Shown: positions 1 to 11,749 of the stretch, piece after piece
Numbering within the stretch: the first letter of the stretch is position 1
Layout of the letters: the number at the start of each line of letters is the position of its first letter
Assembly: GCA_001179505.1 (NCBI GenBank)
Contig: CDMY01000356.1
Coordinates: 359,836-423,835 of the forward strand
Source: Vitrella brassicaformis
Taxonomy: Eukaryota > Sar > Vitrellaceae
Direction: 5' to 3'
Length of the DNA stretch: 64,000 bases
The notes under the pieces: model-generated
What the model saw: only the letters and a program-made list of their open reading frames with translations
What the model was told of the DNA's origin: nothing
Database searches by the model: none
Translations under genes and position numbers: made by a program

Positions 1-1249
1 CCTGTGGAACCGCCCCCCCGGCACCAGTCGGCCTATCCGGCCTTTGTGCAGGATCGGGCATACCCCCCTCTGAGTGGCCATCAGGGGCCGATTATCTGGG
101 GGCAGCCATACCGGCCTATGGGGACCTATGACGGGGAACATGACAGGGCGCCCGCTGCAAGCGACGACCACTGGTGACTGAGTGAACCAACGGATTAACT
201 CGCGCAGCCAGACTCATTGTGACTGCTCTGGGGTCGTGCTTGTGGCTGTGTAGGTCTGGTGGTGGTGGTGGTGGTGGGTACGTAACTTCATCCGGTGCCG
301 CCGCGAAGCACTCAGCGGTGCAGAGACAGGTATGGATAGCATCAGAGCAAGAGGCGGATGCCCAGGGGTGCCGCGCTCATCTTGGCCTGCTTGTGGTGTG
401 TGTTCAGGTGGGTTACCACGGTGTGTCGGGTGCTGCTCCGTCAGCGAGAGGTGGTGGCGACGGTGTGGCTGGCGAGCGGCCCCCCGTGCAGTCAAGCTGG
501 GGGACCACACAGACTGCCGACGGGAACCCGTTCCTGTCCAGAGCAGGCGGCGTGCCAGCCAGGGCTGCTGGGAGCTATCGCGAGCCTGCTCTTGGAGCCG
601 CTGCACAGCCACCGACTGCCGTCGCTTCCGGCCGCCAGTACGGCTTTGCAGCGCAGCACCAGCCGCTACAGCAACAACAACACCAGCAGCACCACCACCC
701 TCCAGTTGGCGGCGGTGCGGCCGGCGGGGCGTTAGAGCAGCAGAGGTTCACAGAGGAACAAGTGAGCGGACAAACAGAACGGAGAGACCTGTTAGTGCGA
801 GAGCGAAGGATGTTGGAACGTGTGTGTGCAGGTGTTGTGGGAGTTGGTGGATGCGCTGAGGCCTGGCGACCCGCAGCACCCATTCGATGTATGGATGTGG
901 GCCGGGCCACTGTTGACATACACACACCATCGAGACATCCATGTACACCGGTTGGCTTACCTGACCTGTGCGTGTGTGTGCAGGTGAGGGCTGTAGACGA
1001 CCTCTTTGGCAAGTTGTCCAAGCCCGCCCTGACATATTTGCTGAGGGCAAAGGTGACGCTGCAGGCCTTCCTTGAGAAACACAGCGAATTTTTCGGACTT
1101 AGCTGGAGACATGGTACACACACACACACGTGCACATCACACGCGGGGCACAGAGAGAGGGATCGCACTAGTGCCTTTCTCTGCGTGACGGGCGTGTTTG
1201 GTGGTCAGATTTGAGCGATTACGTCGTCCTTCTGAAGAAGGCGTGCTGA
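1..1249 (+). CDS. 3' part of unknown Q/G/P-rich protein (partial)
   Basis: C-terminal 276 residues of a protein whose start lies left of the window. Exons by splice-site and phase agreement: 1-173, 254-329, 408-761, 832-888, 984-1113, 1209-1249. The apparent stop at 175-177 is removed by the 174-253 intron (GT...TAG), which restores a TGG codon. The first half is low-complexity: Pro/Tyr-rich, then Gly, then Gln/His runs. The last 80 residues are an ordered-looking, mostly helical segment with FTEEQVLWELVDALRPGD, then DDLFGKLSKPALTYLLRAK, then FLEKHSEFF, ending LLKKAC. I do not recognise the family; the FLEKHSEFF stretch recalls small RNA-binding helical folds, but this is weak. The next gene converges on it. 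Confidence 0.65.
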
Positions 1250-3682
1250 TGCTGGCTCGTCGGTCAAGTGGGTGCGGGTGGGTGGGTGTGTAGCTGAGTG
1301 CACGACGCACCCACTCCTGCACGTCTGTCTGTCTGTCTGGACGGCACGCCACGGAAAATCGTTGGTGACAAAGTGGCAGTTTTGACTTACTTACGCACTA
1401 CTCTCGTGGGTTGCTCCGCCTTGTCTCAGTCTGTCTGTCTGTCTGTCTGCGTGTGTGTGTGCGTGTGGGGTAAGACAGCGGCAGCTTTGAGTATAGCTGT
1501 GGCTGTGGCTGTGAATATGACCTACCTCCTCTTAAGAGTCAGCCTATTATTATCTTGTTGCTTGCGCCGCTTGGCCGGCCGGCCAGCTAGCCGGACAGCA
1601 CGCCCATTGTCAATCGGTCCAGGTGTGCCCGGCTGGCTGGTCTTTTTAGACGTCTTCTGTGCCTGTCTGTCTCCGGCCGGCCCACTGACGAGCGGCGAGC
1701 GAGGCAGGACACCTGTGTCCGTCGGTCCGCCTGCCTGCCTGCCTGCCTGCATTCCATCTTTCCGGATGCTGACGATGGCGGTGCGCAATGATGAGCAGCG
1801 CGAGTTGTTGAATGATAGATGGATGCCTTTTGTGCTGCATGCATAGCTGCAGACATGAAGCGATCTTTCTCTCACTCTTTTTCGGGTGCTGCGATGGATG
1901 ATATGCGAATGTGATGGATGTGGTGGATGTGGTGGATGTGGTAGCGTCCATCCATCCATCCATCCATCCACCATCCGCTTTTCGTCAGCCCTTGCGCTTT
2001 GCATGGCACGGCATATACAGAGAGCGCCAAAAGCTCATCTGTACCTGCCGTGCGAAACCGTATGTGGAGTTGAGGGGAGCGGAGAGGGGGAGATGGGGCG
2101 GGGCGTGGCGGGGCGGGGCGAGATGGGCTGGGGGTAGTGGGGGTCAGGAAAGGGGCAGTTGGCCAGCTTGGCACATACATACACACAGTACAGACATGCC
2201 ACTCACCTGTTGCTTCATTGACACGGGCAGGGCAGTTTCTCGTGGATGGATGGATGGGTGAAGCAGGGCGATTCATTGATTGATTGATTGTCTGACTGAG
2301 TGACTGCTTGTCTATGGATGTGTGGCAGTGGGTGTGGTGTGGCTGGGTGGTGGTGCTCTGTGCGCCTTTATCCCGGAGGGGCAGGACATATTTTTTTTTC
2401 TCTGCGATGTATCCATCCATCCACGTGTGGTTGTCTGTCTGTGTGCGCGTGAGGGGTTGTGTGTGTGTGTGTGTGTGTGTTCATGCTGCTAGGCTAGGCT
2501 AGGCCAGCTGTTGGGGGTGAACAAAACTAAACTAACTTTGACTGACTGACACGTATACACTTGCCTGCATACATACATACACACCGCATGTATCGATCGA
2601 TCGATCTCCCAATCAGTATATACATGCGTGGACCAACTCATTCATGTGGCCTGGGCAGCCCTCTCTCTCTCTTGCCTTACCTACCTACCTACCTACCTAC
2701 TCACCTACATACCTACCTACCCACTCCATGCATGCTTGCATACCTTCATACACGACGCCCATATATATTCCTCCCTCGCTTTCCTCCACCCAGCCCTAGC
2801 TAGCTCGTGAATTTCTTGTCGGGGTCAGTCAGTAAATAAGTAAGTGATTGTGGCTCGGTCTCCCTCCCAATGAATGGCTCGGCACGCAACGCGCGCCGAG
2901 ACAACAGAAGAGGAGGGAAGATCGATCGACCGACCGACCAGCGGGCATGCAATGCAATGCACCCATACGCATTCATGTGTATTCGTGTATGTGTGCAGTC
3001 TGCCGTCCGTCATTTCGATCCAAGCCAGTCAGCGGCGGGGTTTGGCGAGACGGGACGAGGCGAGGCGAGGCCAATGGTGGCTGGACGGCACCAGCGTCGA
3101 GGTTGTGTCTGTGTTGTGTGAGCATGTGGGGGCATATGTCTGTGTGTCTGTGTTGCGGGTCGACAGACAGACAGACAGACAGACCAGCCCAATGACAAGT
3201 GACTGGATGGCTGACTGGCTGTGGGGTCTTTGCGACTGGGGCCGTACGTACATACGCCAATATCTCTCTGTCTCTCTGAGTGCATGACAATGTTGTTGGG
3301 CTGGTTCTATCTGTCTGGGGGAGCGTGTGAGTTGTGGTGTGGTGCAGGGGCTGTAGACACATGTAGTCGGCCAATCAGTGAGTATTCGAGTACGCATGAC
3401 CGAATGGGTGGATGGATGGTGTCGGACTTGTTTGTGTGCCTGCTTGGCTTGGCTTGGCTTGGCACATCAGACAAAAAGGGGACATATTTCTTGATGGTGT
3501 GTCAGGTCAGGACTCGTACGTACCATGTGGGTCATGTGGGTCATGTCCACACACACACGCACACATAAGGCGCGTGTTTTGTGAACATATGCAGCGATCT
3601 TCTCTCTTGTCAGTCCAGTCACATGTCTACTCTCTATTATCTGACCTACTCCTTGCCGCCTGCAGGGGGCTGGCTGGGAACA
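1250..3682. repeat. 2.4-kb tail-to-tail spacer rich in microsatellites
   Basis: No exon with convincing protein character or paired splice sites was found. The stretch is a patchwork of short tandem repeats: (CTGT)n near 1323 and 1430, GGAT/CCAT arrays with a GATGTGGTG repeat at 1917-1972, (TG)n at 2459-2480, (CTAC)n around 2676-2722, (ACAG)n near 3163-3184, and GTGGGTCAT copies near 3526-3545. It separates two convergent genes and probably includes both 3' untranslated regions. Confidence 0.7.
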
Positions 3683-5127
3683 TCAAAGCTCCTCATACTT
3701 GGATGGCGCGAATATCCTCTCGTGCAGACGATTGAGCTCTCTTTGGAGCTCCGACTCGCGCGACCTAGATGCATCAACACATTCATCACCACAGCATCCA
3801 CACAACCGCCCGCCCGCCCGCCAGCCGCTCACCTGCTACGTGCGTCGTCCTGAATGCCGTCAAGTCTCCTTCTATCCGCAACCGCAACATCTGGCCTGCG
3901 TGGCAGATTGGCATACGAGAGACAGAGGAGACAGGGACTATTTATTACAGACATTTGTCTTCTCATCCCGTGTCTCGCGTACGGAGAGCTTGTCCTCAGT
4001 TTGGCGTAGAGCTTGAGTGTCTGCAGCTCGTGGTCCTCCTGCGATGCGAACAGATCCAGCTGAAGAGAAAAGCTCGCAGTAAGCACACCGGCCATTTCAT
4101 GCGCCCCACAGACACGCCACGCCCCTCAACGCTACGCAGAGGTTTGTGTCCATGCTCATGACATACGCACCCTCCCGAACACACACCAGCGACGTCTCCA
4201 CATCGCCCACACCCTTCATGATGTCCATCTCCTCCGCCGCAGGCAGGCCCTTCTGCGACAGGGCGGTCATCAGGGAGTTGACGCGCTTTTTCAGGTCATC
4301 GCGACGGCCCGCCCAATATGAGGTCAGACGCCTGCAGAAGACAGGCCCTTTGTTTTTTCTCTTCTTGGTGTCGAGGGAGGCATATATCTTTCTGCTGACT
4401 CTCTGTGTTGATGGAGGGCGTCTGGCAGAGGCTCTTCGCTTCTGGTCTCTGTCTGAGAAGCGCCAGTCGTCTCCTCCTCGCCCCTGCCCCGCCACTTGGA
4501 TGTCTTCTCGTCCAGCTCCCTGCATGATACGTACATGCAATCGACACACATGTGAATGCATTCATTGGTCGCCACTATCTGTCTGAGTCGCATGCACTGA
4601 CTTCTGCGACAGTGCGATGAGGTCGGTGAGCTCCTGCAGGCGGTCAGTGACGCCATCCATTCGTGCCTTGTCCGACCTGCACCCGGCAGATGGGACCCAT
4701 GTGTGACAAGACGACACACAGTGCTCATGGCCGGGCCTGATCACCTGTCGGTGTTGAGGATGAGATGGGTGAGTGTGTCCATGAGGTAGGCGTGTTCGGC
4801 AACCTTCTCAGCGTGGCTCTGCAAGGCATGAGGGCAGTGCATATTCCACGCATTGGTTGGACAGGGACGCGTCTTACCTGTGCCAGCATCCGCAGGTCGG
4901 CCACGTCGTCCTTTGAGGCGCCACCATCTATTGCAGGCTTGACAAACGTGTCATACACCTCCTCGCCCTTCACCTGCAGATACTTGCCTGCGCAGAGAAA
5001 AAAGGCATATGGACCTCTGTGCTTCGCATATCTCACTCTGCACTGGGGTCGACGGAGAAGGCGCTGCGGCGACGGAGCCCAGAAGGGGCTGGCTGATAAT
5101 GAACGCGATCACTGCACGCGACACCAT
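3683..5127 (-). CDS. Secreted or endomembrane coiled-coil protein, unknown
   Basis: Nine exons on the minus strand: 5127-5037, 4987-4878, 4818-4745, 4676-4602, 4519-4400, 4331-4187, 4059-3983, 3895-3833, 3764-3683; 278 residues. The start was chosen because MVSRAVIAFIISQPLLGSVA followed by AAP reads as a cleavable signal peptide. The rest is charged and helical (VKGEEVYDTFVKPAIDGG, SHAEKVAEHAYLMDTLTHL, RDDLKKRVNSLMTALSQK, SRESELQRELNRLHERIF) and ends SKYEEL. The donor of exon 5 is uncertain: position 4496 also keeps phase and would drop an acidic Glu/Thr-rich insert. No family recognised. Divergent from the dynein gene, with start codons 180 bp apart. Confidence 0.65.
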
Positions 5128-5307
5128 GATCTTCGTCTGGCCCCCACCGGGCCCCCAAGTCTCAAGCTCGCAATCGGCAAAAGGGACCTCCTCCGAGTCC
5201 TCGCCGTACGAGCCTGTGAGAGAGAGGAGGCACCTTCTCCTGACGCATGCACTCTCCGCCTTGGTCTTTGTTCTTCTCGCAGGTGCCTTCCATCGGTCCA
5301 TCCCATC
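5128..5307. promoter_or_regulatory. 180-bp head-to-head intergenic region
   Basis: This short gap separates the start codons of the secreted coiled-coil gene (-) and the DNAI1 gene (+). It must hold both 5' untranslated regions and both core promoters. No TATA-like or other known motif could be identified by eye. Confidence 0.4.
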
Positions 5308-8300
5308 ATGGCCCCGAAGAACAAGGGTGAGTCTCAGGGGAAGCGCAGCTCCCCGCTGCCAGGCCACGCCGATGAGGCGCCCGACGAGGGAGACGCCGGA
5401 GACGACTATGACAACATGCCCGTACGCACACTGACGCAGCCTGCCTGCTCAATGAATGAGGGTGTGTGTGTGATCGATGGCGCATGATACATGCAGGTGA
5501 TAGTGAAGGTAAAGCCTCAGGATCAGCTGGAACTGACGCCGGAGGAGCTGGACAAGGAGATGCCGCCACGGGTGCTGTACCCGCAGAACCCCCGTGCGCC
5601 ACAGAACATCACTCAGTTCTCGTTCAAGGACCGGCAGTTCAAGCGGGACGACCAAGTCGACCAGAGCGTCTTCCACTTCTCACTTGAAGAGTCAGCTTTA
5701 AAGCCGTCCACACATCTGCAGACACACTGAGTCAGGGCCCCTTCCTTGTCTGTTTGTGTGAATGTGTGCAGGCGCATTTTCTTCAAGGACAGTCCGGAGG
5801 CAGCTGATCAGGAGGAGATGCAGCGCATCAAGGAGGAGGAGAGAAAGAAACGCGAGGAGGCCGAGGCCGTCGATGTGGAGATCGAGCAGGACCCCGACCA
5901 GCGTCGGCAGCAGAAGAGACAACACAAGTCTCCCTTGCTCATATGCTGCTGCCTGTCTATGTGTGTCGTCTTGGTTCAGCTCTCGACGAGTCTCAGCAGG
6001 TGTTGCTCCGCAATCAGTTCAACTTTTCAGACCGGGCATCGCAGTCATTCAACGCACTCCTGAGGTGAACACACGCTGCGGACAGAGACAGTCACACATA
6101 CCTGGCTGTACATGTGTGTGCGTGTGCGTGCGTATGTGTGTGCGTATGGTGTGCAGGGAGCGTGGCGTATCGACGGAGCCCCCACCCTCCACCGACTTCT
6201 CGGGCACCGGTAGGTAGCCCTCTCATGCGATGCGGGACTGTCTCCTTTGTCTCATTCATTTGTGGGTGCTCTTTCTTTCTGCTTGCCTACCTTCTCGTTT
6301 ACTTGCACCTGACCTGCAGTGACCCAGTGGCTGATATACGACACGTACATGGAGGACATCCAGGCACAGCAGGCCAGAGAGGCCAAGGAGAAGGAGAGAG
6401 GGGTGAGTGGAGTGAGGGTTGGGGGGAGGGGAGACAACAAGAGGAGGGAGCTCATGTGACTGCATTGATTGCACCTCTGGTGTGTTGACATGTCTCTATG
6501 ACAGTCGCACAAGGCCGCCGAGGAGGAGCCCAAGAAGAAAAAGAAGGAGTCGGAGCTCTACTCGGACAGAATGAAATACTTCATCAAGGTAGGTAGGTAG
6601 CACGCTCTCGACGTCTAGCTGTGTGGTGGGTGGGTAGGTACATGATGCATCCGCATCCATCCATCCAGCCATCCAGCCTGTGTCCATCCATCCATCCAGC
6701 CGTGTGTCCATGTCTGTCTGCATATAGATAACGGAGCGTTTGGTGAATCAGAACAGCGACAATGAGATCTACCACGACTTCAAATACTATGAAGACAGAT
6801 CGGACGAGTACCGAGACGGAGACGGTGAGGAATGAATCGATCCAACGCACGTGTGACACGTGAACATATATATGGCTCTGTCAGCTACCGCCTCCCTCTC
6901 GTCCTCTCCTCTCTGCCCGCTTTTGTGTGTTGTGTGTCGGTCAGGCACGTTGTTGCCTCTGTGGCGCTTTGCGAGTGAGAAGTCAAAGCGGAAGCAGGTG
7001 ACCGCCATCAAGTGGAACCCGCAGTACAAGGACTTCTTTGCTGTCGGATTCGGTCAGCAACTCGGCCCTCATATTTGTCAGGGCTTCATGTCATGCATCA
7101 CGTGTGTCTGTCTGTCTCTTGATCTATATGTGTGTCTTTGTTTGCAGGTAGTTATGACTTTCTGAAGCAGGGGACGGGTGTGATATGCTGCTACACACTC
7201 AAGAACACACGACACCCCGAGTACTCATTCAACACCGACTCGGTCGGCCAGGGAGGGGCTCACCTCACACAGGCCAGCCAAAAGGGCACAACGCCAGCTG
7301 AGTATACATACGTGTGTCTCTCTCTCCCTCTCCTCGATCGGTCGATCAGGGTGTGTGTTGTCTGGACTGGCATCCGCAGTTTCCATCGCTCCTTGCCGTC
7401 GGCCTCTACGACGGAACGGTCAGTCACCACACCACACATACAAACCACACCCACACACCGATTTCAATGTGTGACTTGGTACCTCCTGCCTGCCTGCCTG
7501 CCTGCCTGCCGTCTGTGTCTGTGTGTAGGTCCTGGTGTTTGACGTGCGTGGCAAGAACCGCAAGCCGCTTTACCAGTCGACCATCCGATCAAACAAACAC
7601 ACAGACCCCGTCTGGGAAGGTACCGTACGTAGCGTAGCATACCTAGGACGTCACGTCACAGTGTCTCTCTTTCTTGCGCATCCATCGATCGATTCCTTCC
7701 TTACTTGATGCAGTCCGTTGGCACGATGACGAGGCATCGAGCAATCTGTGTTTCTACTCGATTTCATCCGATGGCCGCGTCACTTCATGGGCACTCATGA
7801 AGAACAAACTCGAACCCGAAGAGGTCACCCACCTACTCATCGCATCGCATCGCATCGCATCGCATCGCACACACATGCCAGGCACGGCACGCACCCTCTG
7901 TGTGTCGTGTGGGTATTTTTGCGTTTAGGTGATGGAGCTGAAGCTGGTGGGCAACGCGGGCGGCAAGGGCGGGCAGGAGGACGACACGGCGCTCTCTGGT
8001 CTGGGCGGCGGCACCTGTTTCGACTTCAACAAGTTCTCGTCACACCTCTTTCTGGTCGGCACCGAGGAAGGCAAGATCCATAAGTGCTCCAAGGCCTACA
8101 GCGGACAATATCTCGAGACCTATGAGGGTCCACCTTTCCTCCATCCATCCATCCATCCATGTGTGTGTGTGTGTGTGTGTGAGTGTGTGGGCAGGTCATA
8201 GCATGGCAGTGTATGTGGTCAAGTGGAACACATACCATCAGCGGATCTTCCTGTCGGCGAGTGCTGACTGGACAGTCAAGCTGTGGGACCACACACAGAA

Positions 8301-9160
8301 GACGCCCATCATGACGTTCGACCTCGCACAGGCATGCAACCACACACACACGCACGCACGCACGCACAGACAGACAGACACACAGACAATATTGAACCCG
8401 CACGCGCTCGTGTGCACGGCTGTGTGTGCATCCATCGCTCATCCTGCAGGCTGTGGGAGACGCTGCGTGGGCGCCCTACGCCTCCACCGTCTTTGCGGCC
8501 ACCACTGCCGACGGAGTGGTTAGTCAGTCAGTCAGTCAATCGGCCAGCAAACCAGCCAAGAGCAAGAAGAGCCAGACGTGAGAGCACTTCATTCATGTCT
8601 CTCCGTCCGTCTGTTTGTCTGTCTGTAGGTGCATGTCTACGACCTGCACGTCAACAGACACGACAGAATCTGTGACCAGAAGGTCAGCCAGCCAGCCAGC
8701 CAGCCGACAATAGAGAGAAACGGGCTGGGCTGCACTCTGTGCTTGTGCAGGTGGTGAAGCGCGCCAAGTTGACGCATCTGTGTTTCAATGACGTGCACCC
8801 GATTGTGCTGGTGGGGGACGACCGCGGCGGCATCAACTGCCTCAAACTCTCACCAAACCTCAGAAAAATGCCAGTCAGTAAATCAATCAGACACAGAGAC
8901 ATCAGACATCAGACTGCTTTGGGAGAGGGTGGATGCTTCTATGTGTGTGTATGTTTGTGTGTTTAGGTTCCGAGTGACGCAGATAAGGATAAGAGCTTTG
9001 AGGAGCTGCAGGTCGACAAGATGAACCACCTGCTTATGATGGTACATACGCAGTAGGCTGGGGGGATGTCTCTCTCTCTCTTATTGTCGTCGTTGGTGTG
9101 CATGCCATGCCATGCCATGCCATGCAGGTGTCGGAGACTGTGGAGGGCCGCAGCGAGTGA
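5308..9160 (+). CDS. DNAI1: Axonemal outer-arm dynein intermediate chain 1 (WD-repeat)
   Basis: Intermediate chain that anchors the outer dynein arm to doublet microtubules of motile cilia. Twenty exons (5308-5421, 5497-5690, 5772-5902, 5980-6064, 6157-6209, 6320-6402, 6505-6588, 6728-6824, 6945-7052, 7148-7242, 7350-7418, 7529-7619, 7714-7823, 7929-8127, 8195-8331, 8450-8518, 8629-8682, 8751-8873, 8967-9041, 9128-9160) give 667 residues, close to animal DNAI1. Family hallmarks in order: [55 protein letters not shown], an acidic/Lys linker, [20 protein letters not shown], then WD repeats from about residue 283: [59 protein letters not shown]. Intron 15 appears to start with GC. The junction 5902/5980 is the least certain. 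Confidence 0.95.
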
Positions 9161-9881
9161 TCAATCATGGTCATTGTGCATGTGATGTGTGGACGCACTG
9201 GATAATGGGTTGCTGGACGGACGGTGGACGGATGTGTGTTGGTTCGACACACACGCACTGCCGCTGTGTCGATCGCTCGTGCTGCCTGCCTGCCTGCCTG
9301 CCTGCATTTGGGTGATATACATCCATCCTTGCGCCCCTTCCTTAACAGTTCATCCGTCGCCATACACAAGTAAGTCTACATAGAGTTCAGCAACGCAAAA
9401 CTCTGTCTGTCTGGTTGTTTTGGTAGCTAGATGTACACACAAACTTTCTCTGCCTATCAACATGCATGTCGCCTAGCCAATCCCACACTCGCTGCCGATC
9501 TATTCTTGCCGAGACAAACACCACACCACCTCTCAGCCCCCTCNNNNNNNNNNNNNNNNNNNNNNNNNNNNNNNNNNNNNNNNNNNNNNNNNNNNNNNNN
9601 NNNNNNNNNNNNNNNNNNNNNNNNNNNNNNNNNNNNNNNNNNNNNNNNNNNNNNNNNNNNNNNNNNNNNNNNNNNNNNNNNNNNNNNNNNNNNNNNNNNN
9701 NNNNNNNNNNNNNNNNNNNNNNNNNNNNNNNNNNNNNNNNNNNNNNNNNNNNNNNNNNNNNNNNNNNNNNNNNNNNNNNNNNNNNNNNNNNNNNNNNNNN
9801 NNNNNNNNNNNNNNNNNNNNNNNNNNNNNNNNNNNNNNNNNNNCCCCCCCCGCTCCCCTCCCCTCCTTGATGGCTATAAGG
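9161..9881. repeat. Convergent spacer with assembly gap
   Basis: The spacer lies between the 3' ends of DNAI1 and the mitochondrial carrier. It contains (CTGC)n near 9285-9305 and CT-rich sequence before the gap. No coding signal was seen. Length and content are incomplete because 300 bases are unknown. Confidence 0.7.
9544..9843. other. Run of 300 N (assembly gap)
   Basis: Exactly 300 ambiguous bases. Round length suggests a scaffold gap of estimated or fixed size. The carrier stop codon at 9882-9884 lies 38 bp beyond the gap, so no coding sequence is demonstrably lost. Confidence 0.99.
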
Positions 9882-11578
9882 TCACCGTCGCACAAGGCCG
9901 CCATCGAGGACGCCCTTTTTGGGCTCCTGCCTTGCCGCCTTTGGCCTGAAGCACCCCCTCTCAAGTGTGTGGTACACCACCTCATAGCACACGAGCACCA
10001 GCGCGCTTGACGGCACCACCCGCAGCAGGTGGGTGAACATGCCCGCATACAGCCCACGCACGCCCTCCTCACGGGCGATCAACCGAAACGACTGGAAAAA
10101 TCCACTGCAGAGCAACAGCATCATACATAATACACGGCGTGTGTTGGCAGGGGGGCAGGGAGGCAGGCCCCTGAGGGAGGCAGGGAGCAGGTTGGCTTAC
10201 GTGTACTTGGCAGGAGTGCCTATGGTTTGCTCTCTGAGCCTGGTTCTGATGACCTCATGGGGGTAGGTGGCTGTCGAGGCGACCGCCTTCGCAACGAATC
10301 CCGCCACCAGAGTCTGCACTCATGAGCGTTCATCAGCATATATCAGCTTGAAAATGCATCCAGAATCTCGTACGTTCTGTCTGTCTCTTACCGGCCCTAC
10401 TGATGCCCTTTGTTGTGAAGACCTTTCGACCGACCCAGGCGTCCTCTCGGCCTCCCTGCATGCAATGCAGATAGGGTCAGATCACAATGTGTCTGTCTGT
10501 TATGGTTTGATACGGCTCACCTACCGTTGCGACAGCTGCTTCTTCAACGGCTCGAAGATCATCCAGTGTACGCACCCCTCTGAGATGCCCCAGTAACTCG
10601 CCACCACTCCCCTGGAAAACCCTCGCACGCCCTCCTGCATCCATATCGACCGTACCGCATCCAACACGCCCTAGGTACGCCCACAAACAGCAGATAAAGG
10701 AATCAATCGCAGCAGATATCTGTTTGTTGAGAGGGAGGGAGGGCCGGCCGAGCGTGCGTCTTAACCCACCTTGGCGGCCGTTTCTGATGCAGCGGCATCG
10801 AGGAAGAGGCGCGTCCGCACCATGCTGATGGGATTGATGACCGTGTAGGCCACGAACCCCGCCACCAGAGCCGAGGTAAAGTGTGTCAGCGCACCATCAC
10901 CTATCTGCGTTCATTCATTCACCGCACGCACACCCGCCCTCCACTCACAGACACACGGGATGCCATGCCGCCATCTGTCTGTCGCCTTACCTACCATTGG
11001 GTTCAAGGCATTCTTTGCAGTGGAGTAGGCCCAGAAGTAAGTGGAACGAGACGGAATCACTCCTATGAGTGAAGGGGTCAGCCCCGCAAAGAAGCCTGTG
11101 ACGCCACTCGCCTTGTGGACAGCGGCCACAGTGGCGAGAAACCCCTGACCACCGCTGGCCTGCATCTGGGTCTTGACAACCTCAAGAGGGTTCGTCACCG
11201 TCGCCACTATCACACCTGCACACCGACGGTAGCATTCAACAGTGTGTGAGTGTACGTACAGCAATGCAATTGATTGACAGCACGGCCACCTGCGATAGCG
11301 CCCGAGATGAAGCTCAATAAGCCGGTGCCGCCGTTGCCATGGCCACTCCTGTTGTTTGAGCTGACCTTCTCGGCTGCTGCTGACGTGCGGTGCCGCTGAC
11401 GACGTTTCAGCAATGCATTCCGTCGGCGGCTGACAGCAGCAGGGAAGGGGCGTGCCGGGATGGCTTGCAGCTGCTCAGCTGTGGCCGATCTCCATGGGCT
11501 CGGTCTGCTGATAGATTTGGCCAAGAAAAGATCAAGCCCATGGAGAAAGATCACCCAGACTGGGGACAAGATCTGCAT
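9882..11578 (-). CDS. Mitochondrial carrier, pyrimidine-nucleotide type (SLC25A33/36, Rim2-like)
   Basis: Inner-membrane solute carrier, likely exchanging pyrimidine nucleotides between cytosol and matrix. Seven exons: 11578-11290, 11215-10995, 10904-10770, 10670-10525, 10455-10392, 10313-10201, 10104-9882; 396 residues. The three signature turns are visible: TNPLEVVKTQ, INPISMVRTRL and TYPHEVIRTRLRE. The second lacks the usual acidic residue, as in the SLC25A33/36 group (NPIWMVKTR in animals), and the third plus RLRE are typical of that group; SYWGISE in the second half fits too. The N-terminus is Arg-rich after residue 45 and could be a presequence. The start is uncertain because the frame stays open upstream. 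Divergent from the EGF-RING gene. Confidence 0.88.
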
Positions 11579-11749
11579 CTGAGTGCCAAGTTCAGCACAG
11601 CGCGGTGGTTGAGCTCGCAAAAGATGTGCGTGACATTTGGAGATCACCATGAGGACAAGATGAATGCGCCAAAGCATCTGGAAGAGGCATAAGACAGCAG
11701 CAGCGGCGTCGGCAGCGCCCACTGCCTGACCCGTACGCAAGTACTCGTG
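11579..11749. promoter_or_regulatory. 171-bp head-to-head intergenic region
   Basis: Gap between the chosen start of the mitochondrial carrier (-) and the start of the EGF-RING gene (+). It would contain both promoters; its true limit on the left depends on which carrier methionine is used. No motif identified. Confidence 0.35.

Noticed and set aside
175-177. Stop codon ending the first reading frame
   Set aside because: A GT...TAG intron starting at 174 removes it and restores frame with the Gly-rich exon.
7843-7868. CRISPR-like short repeats (ATCGC units)
   Set aside because: These are contiguous pentanucleotide microsatellites inside an intron, without spacers, in a eukaryotic gene.
9431-10072. 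Open frames running through the N block
   Set aside because: They exist only because unknown bases carry no stop codons.
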